This document shows positions 41,620 through 47,130 of a stretch of DNA of 47,130 bases, in pieces (the stretch's first letter is position 1; the number at the start of each line of letters is the position of its first letter). Made by a program: the position numbers and the translations under genes. This DNA comes from Pinguiococcus pyrenoidosus (lineage: Eukaryota; Sar; Pinguiophyceae; Pinguiochrysidales; Pinguiochrysidaceae). Under the pieces are notes generated by a model that searched no databases, was not told where the DNA came from, and saw only the letters and a program-made list of their open reading frames with translations. The DNA lies in NCBI GenBank assembly GCA_019677205.1, contig JAAMXY010004250.1, positions 48,107-95,236 on the forward strand. Direction: 5' to 3'.

Positions 41620-43065
41620 ATGGCTGACGGCGGCGAAGAAGCGGAGAGCGCGGCGGTACCGAAGGACATTTTTCATAAGCAGCCCGTTGCTTTTGGTCTG
41701 CCTCGCGGAGAGTTGCTGCGAGTGCAGTTGGAGTGGAGCTCGCCGCAAGAGCCGGAGACGGCCGGCTTAGACTGCAGTGCGGTAGCGTTTGATCGCTTCG
41801 GCGCGATTTTGGACGGAGTCTACTTAAACTGCATGCGGGCCTTCGACGGCTGCCTCGGCTACGAGATGGACATGCCCACGAGCCTCGGCGAGAGCGGCGG
41901 GGACGACGCGGACTCGACGAGCTCGCGGTCCTTCTACGTGGATCTGGCGCTTCTGCCGCAGCATGTCCATGTCATCTTGTTCCTGTGCAGCGGTCGGGTG
42001 TCCTCCTGTTTCCGGTACGTCGCAGGGGCCTTTTGCGAGCCGTACAGAAGCGCGCTGAGCGCCAAGGGAACATGCTTGCTGACACGAGTTGCTCGACTTT
42101 GGCATCGCAGGGAAGTCAGCAGTATAAGCATGTCCCTAGTGTCCTGCAGCAAGATGCAGGTCGACGAGCCGGCTGAGGAGCAGGGGAAGAACCAGACGAT
42201 GCTGCACCAGTGCGTGTTGGACGTTCTGGATGTCAGCGTGCACACGTCCGTCATCCTTGCCGGCATCTTGCGCACGGAGTACGCCTGGGCGCTGCAGAAG
42301 GTCGGGAAACCCACCATGGCTTTCACGTTCTACGACGCCATTGAAGACATGAGCCAGTGCGTGTCGTCGCTGCTGGACATCAACGCCGTGCCAGGAAAAA
42401 TAGTGAGAGGGGATACGGTCTTCAACATGTCCAAGGGGGACGTGGCGCTGCTGCCGGAGGACGTTTCGATGGTCACCGTCGGCCTGGGGTGGAACGCCAA
42501 GGGGAACTTAGATCTAGACGCGTCAGCTGTCCTGCTGGGAGACTACCAGCCCGACCGGGGCGCCGAGCTGCTGGACACCGTGTGGTACTATCAGAAGAAG
42601 TGCCGGCTTGATCCCGACTTCGTGCTGCACTCCGGAGATATCGAGGTCGGCCGTGGGGTCGGGGACGACGAGAGCATTGAAGTCAAGTTGCAGCTGGCGC
42701 CGCCGCAGGTGAAGTCGATAGTGTTCGTGGTGAACTGCTATGGCGGGGGCACCTTCAAGGACTGCTACCGGAGCTACATAGCGCTCCGGGCAGCCAAGGG
42801 GAAGAAAACCACGACGAGTAAGACGCTAGCATCGTTCAACATCGATTCACACTGCAGCACGCAGGGGATTATTTTTGCGCGACTCTTCCGGTATGATGGG
42901 AAATGGGCGTTCCAAAGCCTGGGCGTGGGGTGCAACGGCCAGACCGTTCTTTCTCTGGAGACGATGGAGGTTTTGACCGGGCGAAAGCCAGGCATTCACC
43001 TTGATCTCAGCGACGAATCGAATGGGGTAATCTGCATTCGTCGACATTGCTGCTTGCTGCAATGA
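41620..43065 (+). CDS. Tandem TerD-domain protein with C-terminal CaaX-like motif
   Basis: TerD domains are calcium-binding beta-sandwiches best known from bacterial tellurite/stress operons. The 481-residue protein has two. The second (about residues 270-455) is canonical: KGDVALLPED, VTVGLGWN, NLDLDASAVLLGD (Asp-rich calcium site), VGDDESIEVKLQ, IVFVVNCYGGGTFKDC, IIFARLFRYDGKWAFQSLG. The first (about 20-250) is divergent: TAGLDCSAVAFDRFGAILD, FYVDLALLPQHVHVILFLCSG, HTSVILAGILRTEYAWALQKVG. An odd segment (about genomic 42060-42200) interrupts it where the family has a short strand, perhaps an insert or unspliced intron. The last residues are HCCLLQ, where CLLQ fits a CaaX box and the extra Cys could be palmitoylated, so membrane anchoring is likely. 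Start 41620 is the first ATG with good downstream match. Confidence 0.9.
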   Translation: MADGGEEAESAAVPKDIFHKQPVAFGLPRGELLRVQLEWSSPQEPETAGLDCSAVAFDRFGAILDGVYLNCMRAFDGCLGYEMDMPTSLGESGGDDADSTSSRSFYVDLALLPQHVHVILFLCSGRVSSCFRYVAGAFCEPYRSALSAKGTCLLTRVARLWHRREVSSISMSLVSCSKMQVDEPAEEQGKNQTMLHQCVLDVLDVSVHTSVILAGILRTEYAWALQKVGKPTMAFTFYDAIEDMSQCVSSLLDINAVPGKIVRGDTVFNMSKGDVALLPEDVSMVTVGLGWNAKGNLDLDASAVLLGDYQPDRGAELLDTVWYYQKKCRLDPDFVLHSGDIEVGRGVGDDESIEVKLQLAPPQVKSIVFVVNCYGGGTFKDCYRSYIALRAAKGKKTTTSKTLASFNIDSHCSTQGIIFARLFRYDGKWAFQSLGVGCNGQTVLSLETMEVLTGRKPGIHLDLSDESNGVICIRRHCCLLQ

Positions 43066-43624
43066 CAAGAACCTGCAACCCGGGGGGATGGTGCGGAAGC
43101 ACGTGGAAGCCTTAGCGACCGGCTCCGTGTTGTGTTGCCTCGCCTCGCTCGCCTGGAGCTACCTGCTCCAGGCTTGCCTGCGACCGCTCAACAAGGACCG
43201 CCGGAGCACGGCCGGTCCGGGATGCCGTGGAAGCTGGAGCACTCGCCCTCCCACTGGGCACGCCAGGCTTGCAGCAAGCTTGGGCCAAGGGATCCATTGC
43301 AGTGCGCGCCGCCTATCGGTGCGTGCAAAGGTTGGTCCCAAGTCTTGGCAGTTCTGGGTCGGGCAAGCCTCGTAGGCAATCGCCAAGAGCCTTTTGGTTG
43401 CAGTAAGAGAGCTGCTGCCGCACCGTTGGCTCGAATGGAAGCGCTGCATTGCCGACGTGGGAGTCACGAGAACGCATGGAATCCCTGAGAACATCATGAC
43501 GGCCCAGGGAAGGGCAGAAACGCAAGGTGTCGCGCTGCCATGGCGGCGTAGGATTGTGCGGGGGGTAAGAGCTCTCGAGAAGCGAAGAAGATGGGACATT
43601 TGCTCTTTTCTTGAATCGGGACTA
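43066..43624. other. Convergent intergenic region, possible small ORF
   Basis: Between the TerD and MBL stops lie 559 bp. A plus-strand frame at 43088-43375 starts with a hydrophobic segment (VLCCLASLAWSYLLQACL), but the rest is low complexity and there are no homologous features, so it is not called as a gene. It may just be 3' UTR. Confidence 0.35.
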
Positions 43625-44901
43625 CTAGCACTCCTCCCGCATGGCCCTTGTGCCTTCCGCAACCTCCTGCGCCACGCTGACGGCTAGTCCGTCGCGGGCT
43701 AGACATATTCGGATCCCTTCCTTCTCTGAGATTGCGTTTAGCTCTTTGGAGACCTCATGGTAGTCTACTCGACAGCTCATGCCGACGATGTACGTTTGCG
43801 GAAATCGCATGTCCACGGCGACTTCCGTCGATTCCCGGACCGACATATGGGCCGAGTTGTGCACGTCCGGATTCAGCCCGTCAAGAATCACTATCTCAGG
43901 GTCGAAGGCGCGCAACAAGACTTTCACTTCTTCAGGCACGGAGCTGATGTCGCTCATGTACGCTATGCGCTTCATCGGCACCGCATCCTGCGCACCAGCC
44001 TCCGCCTCAGGAAGGAGCTCCGTCGATTCTCCTGCCCTCAACTCGCCCCTGGCCTCCGCCAAGCTTTCGCCGGAGCTGCAGAGCGCCCGACGGGCACGAG
44101 TGTGGTCCTGCAGCGTGCCTCCCACAAGGAAGGCGTTGCAGATGAAGGAGCCTCCGTGCGGTACGCCAAAAGGTGTGATTGGAAGACCGCCTGGGGCCGA
44201 GAAGGTTTGCAGTCTCTCAAAAACCTGGTACTCCAAGCGAGCTACCAAGCGTTTTATTCCGCCGTCATCGACCCCTTTGGCGGCTTCGGGAACGAGGTAT
44301 GGGAATGCCCTGCGCACGGTGGAAAAGGTGTCGCTGCACAGGAATATCGGCAGGACCGGACTATTGCGGTACTGGAGCCCGCGCAGGTCGTCGAGCCCGC
44401 CGAAAGCGTCCATGTGCCCATGGGTGATAACGACGCCGTCTATGCGCGGTATCCCCAGCCTCGGGAACCATCTCACTGCATTCTCGCGGAAGGTCTTGCC
44501 CGCGTCAATTTGGACAAACGTTGGGCGGTCTCGGCCATTGTAGTAGTGCCGCAGCACAAGGGACGGGTTTCCACGATAGTTCGGGTTCTCTTCCGGGGCC
44601 AGCCAGCGGCTGCTATTGCACACCGGGCAGTCGCTCTCAGGGTCCATGAGGCAACGAGCCAAGGGCACTGCCGAGCTGCTGCCGGCTCCCAAGAACATCA
44701 TCCGAGGCTCGCCGTCGTCATCTGCGAGACAGATCAGTTCGCAAGCGGCTTCATCCGCGACGTGCTCGCTTCCTCCTTACCCTTTGGCATCTGCAACGCA
44801 AGGGCCTTCCGGGTGCGACTGTCCAGAGCCAGGCCGCCCGCGCAAGCGCAGGTCAACGCGGCCGTGAGGGGTCTAGCGAATTGCCATAACAGCCCAGGCA
44901 T
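43625..44901 (-). CDS. Metallo-beta-lactamase-fold hydrolase (PhnP/At1g30300-like)
   Basis: Exons 44901-44781 and 44721-43625 join over a 59-bp GT-AG intron into 405 residues. Exon 1 is hydrophobic (LLWQFARPLTAALTCACAGG), a signal or targeting peptide, and the splice gives MPKDDDGEPRMMFLGAGSSS. The body shows FLGAGSSSAVP, PESDCPVCNSS, RDRPTFVQIDAGKTFRENAV, the metal motif THGHMDAFGGLDDLRGLQYR, FGVPHGGSF, MSDISSVPEE and ILDGLN. This matches the PhnP-like clade that hydrolyses phosphodiesters; plant relatives also have Ala after the motif Asp. An Arg/Glu-rich insert (RRALCSSGESLAEARGELRA) lies after FLVGGTLQDH. The in-frame ATG at 44934 is an alternative start. Substrate is unknown. Confidence 0.86.
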
Positions 44902-44934
44902 TCTTCTGCGGGATCGAGCAGTCTGCGGGATCAA

Positions 44935-45871
44935 GCTTCCGCGAGACGTTCTCCTCGCTACTTGTCGTTGCCGCCTCGGCAGCGCGCCAGCGGATGGCTT
45001 TTAGTCTGGACGGGCACCACAACCACAACACCGCCCCAGGGCCTTCGAGGAGGACACAGGAAAAGCGACAGGGACATTTCTTCTTGTCGGCGGCCGCTGA
45101 CGTTGCGTGGTCAGCTGATTCGTTCCGCCAAAGGCCGCTGAAATATGGCTCCAGAGTGGAAATAGTTTGTTTATACTGAAGCACAAGGTAAATTGAATTC
45201 AAAACTTTCAGCTGCCTTTACGGAGCTTCATTGGCTGAAGAGACCGAGCAGCAAAAAGATGCCACGTTTCTGGAAACGCGCGCGCCGCTGGACTTCCCAG
45301 GGCCGAGCACCTTGGACGGTCCCCATCAGGCATCGGTGGTGTGCACGGGCGGGAGCCAGCTACTGTCTCCAAAAGCTGGATAGAGCTAGCCTCCGCCTCC
45401 ACACAGGGCTAGAGGCTTCTGCAGAGTCTGTTCTTGCCATTCCTTCTCCTTCTCCTTTTCACTGTGGTGCCACGACCCTCCAAATGGCACGACTTGATCT
45501 GTGCACTTGAGAGCCTGGCATCCTCTCAAGATTGACAATTCCGTGAACCTTCGAGCTCGCAAGGCTGCTACTGCAGCTGCGGTTGGGCGTCCATGTCTTC
45601 GCATGTGGAGTCGACGCAGCAGCCGTGGGACCATTCCCCGGGGCCCGGCTACGGACCCGTCCAAGCCTCCAGTTGAACTCCGGACGAGAGGCTGGAGTGC
45701 AGCGGAACCCAGCGCAGGGCCCACGGGTTCGGGAACCCCATCCGATGGCTATGAGCAGCGAGCTGACTTGCACGGCGAGGTCCAGAGCGGCCCTCCGAGA
45801 ATTTCGCCCTTCCGATTGGCGCCCCTGCAAGTGTAGATCTTCGAGCGAGTTGCTGACGGTTCCCTTTTCGC
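44935..45871. other. Intergenic region downstream of the alpha/beta hydrolase
   Basis: The 937 bp lie between the stop of the alpha/beta hydrolase and the start of the MBL gene on the same strand. Several short frames exist (for example 45459-45875 and 45583-45930) without family motifs. The 45130-45210 part is AT-rich and probably includes the MBL promoter. Nothing else was recognised. Confidence 0.4.
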
Positions 45872-46907
45872 TCACTCGGCGGCGACAGACGGCTTCATCG
45901 CGACCGTGTCCACAGACTGAGCGAGTCTGAGTATGGACTCTCGAATCGATGGCTGATGCTCCTCCATCTGGTGGATGCTGTGCGAGCCCCCTGGGACCAC
46001 CAGCTTCTCGACCGGTGCGCCTCGCTTCACCGCGATGCGCTCAAAGCGTTCACAATTTCTGTAGGGAGTGGCGCTGTCCCGCGTTCCCCAGATCAGCTGG
46101 ACAGGCACCCCGCGACTGCAGAGGTCTTCGAAAGGCTCGCGGAAGCTCCCGAAAGGAAAGTACCGGTTGGTCGATCGAATGGACGCAAAATACTTGGGAT
46201 TCTGCCGAAGCAGCTTGTCCACTTGCGAGATGACGTTGTCTTCGATGTCGGGCATTCCCGCGCACGCCTTCCGCACAAAACTCCTACAGGCGGTCTTGAT
46301 CAGCGGACTGTGCACCTCTCTCGTCAAGCCTGACGCCATCTTACCGATACGTGCGATGTCCCAGTCGGCGCGTCAGCCAGTCCCCCACGATGGGCACATC
46401 TGCCACCCTCGCAGCGAGCGGCTTGGTCACGGGCAGGCCGGCCGACGACATGAGCACGATGCCCGCGATCTTCCCAGGAGCGATAGCGGCAAGAGCCAGG
46501 CCGACGGCTCCACCAGTGGAGTGGCCAACCCAGGTGAAGCGCTTGTCGCCAAGGCCGAGACTCTCGAGCAGCGATGTGATCTGATCCACGTAGACCTCCT
46601 TGGTGAAGGCCAAGTCGTGCTTGAATCCGTCCGTCTCATACTCCGCAGCGCTTTGGCTGAGGCCGCGGTCGTAGAAGTCGTAGCGAAGCACTTGAAAGCC
46701 CCTCTCCACCAGATGCCCCGTGACGAAGTCGAAGTGGTCCATCGATGCTCCCAAGCCCGGACTGAGGACAATCAAGGGATCATCCGCATCTCCACTCAGC
46801 TGATAGTGCGTCACGCCCCGAAGGGTGTTGGCGAAGCGCTTGGGCGCCAACTCGATGCCGCGGCAGGCTGCAAAGACGCTCGCGATCCAAAGATGTTGAA
46901 GCTGCAT
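45872..46907 (-). CDS. Alpha/beta-hydrolase with signal peptide
   Basis: Exons 46907-46345 and 46307-45872 give 332 residues if a 37-nt GT-AG intron (46344-46308) is removed; unspliced, the frame hits TAA right after GHRTYR. Splicing yields GHRTYR-PLIKTACRSFVRKA, continuing the fold. The catalytic triad is visible: nucleophile in VGHSTGGAVGLALA, Asp in LIWGTRDSATPY and His in PGGSHSIHQ. The oxyanion strand is LIVLSPGLGASMDHFD. The N-terminus MQLQHLWIASVFAACRGIELA looks like a signal or targeting peptide. The nearest relatives are generic lipase/esterase or hydrolase proteins of the MhpC type; the substrate cannot be told. An in-frame ATG at 46952 would add 15 residues. It is on the same strand as the MBL gene, the only such neighbouring pair outside the 7TM array. 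Confidence 0.86.
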
Positions 46908-47130
46908 TCCTCCAACCAGCGAGGACACCTCCGCGAAGCCCTCGCAAAGCACCCAAACGACTCCCGAGCAGCCCCGCTGTAGGCAAGCCTAAACAAGCCG
47001 ACCTCGGGTCAAGGCGAGGTTCGAAGAAGTACCGCACAGCAGCGCTGTGGCCTCTTGAAAGCCGAGTCGAAGGGTCCACAGCATGGTTCCGGAACGTGTG
47101 GCGGTACTGTACTCCCGCAGCGGGTACTCG

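Noticed and set aside
43088-43375. Small hydrophobic ORF after the TerD gene
   Set aside because: Only the first 30 residues look protein-like; position 22 bp after a stop codon suggests 3' UTR.
46326-46344. A 15-nt GT...AG micro-intron or a genuine stop (pseudogene) in the alpha/beta hydrolase
   Set aside because: Removing 15 nt does not fix the frame; a 37-nt GT-AG intron does and keeps all catalytic residues, so a functional spliced gene is more likely.

Overview
This window is nuclear DNA of a eukaryote, most likely a unicellular alga or related protist. Most genes are interrupted by short GT-AG introns (37-256 bp, mostly 50-90 bp) whose removal restores continuous reading frames in known eukaryotic protein families: TRAPP complex, URB1/Npa1, XPF, DHHC acyltransferase and cytosolic PheRS alpha. 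A PAP/fibrillin-like protein with a signal peptide cleaved near an A-S-A-L motif suggests a plastid of secondary origin reached through the secretory pathway. A bacterial/organellar-type LysRS, a UreG and a Skp1-GlcNAc-transferase-like enzyme fit a photosynthetic protist. The exact lineage cannot be named from the sequence alone.

Layout. 1-2220 (+): ankyrin-repeat DHHC-type S-acyltransferase with a degenerate active-site signature. 2863-3322 (-): TRAPPC2L. 3813-5780 (+): LysRS. 5923-7578 (-): PheRS alpha. 8124-16637 (+): tandem array of four intronless paralogues with seven predicted membrane segments, the main unexplained object here; the 11.8-12.7 kb spacer inside it carries a 321-bp MITE-like element. 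16847-17446 (-): small nuclear-looking protein. 17678-18575 (+): UreG. 18682-26625 (-): a 2,562-residue URB1/Npa1-like ribosome-biogenesis scaffold. 27473-29122 (+): acidic disordered protein. 29197-29667 (-): unknown 156-residue protein. 29822-31945 (+): PAP/fibrillin protein with 21 heptapeptide repeats. 32228-33142 (-): rhomboid protease. 33579-33791 (+): 70-residue single-pass membrane protein. 34089-35961 (-): GT60-like glycosyltransferase. 36211-39801 (+): XPF/ERCC4 nuclease. 39947-40792 (-): DUSP-domain protein. 41620-43065 (+): double TerD protein with a CaaX-like end. 43625-44901 (-): metallo-beta-lactamase-fold hydrolase. 45872-46907 (-): alpha/beta hydrolase.

Outside the 7TM array and the last pair, consecutive genes alternate strand, giving repeated divergent promoters (as short as 154 bp) and tight convergent 3' ends (as short as 74 bp). 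Functionally the genes are mixed: translation (LysRS, PheRS), ribosome assembly (URB1), DNA repair (XPF), trafficking and lipidation, nickel delivery, and plastid. There is no operon-like logic. No rRNA, tRNA, CRISPR array or prokaryotic element was recognised.
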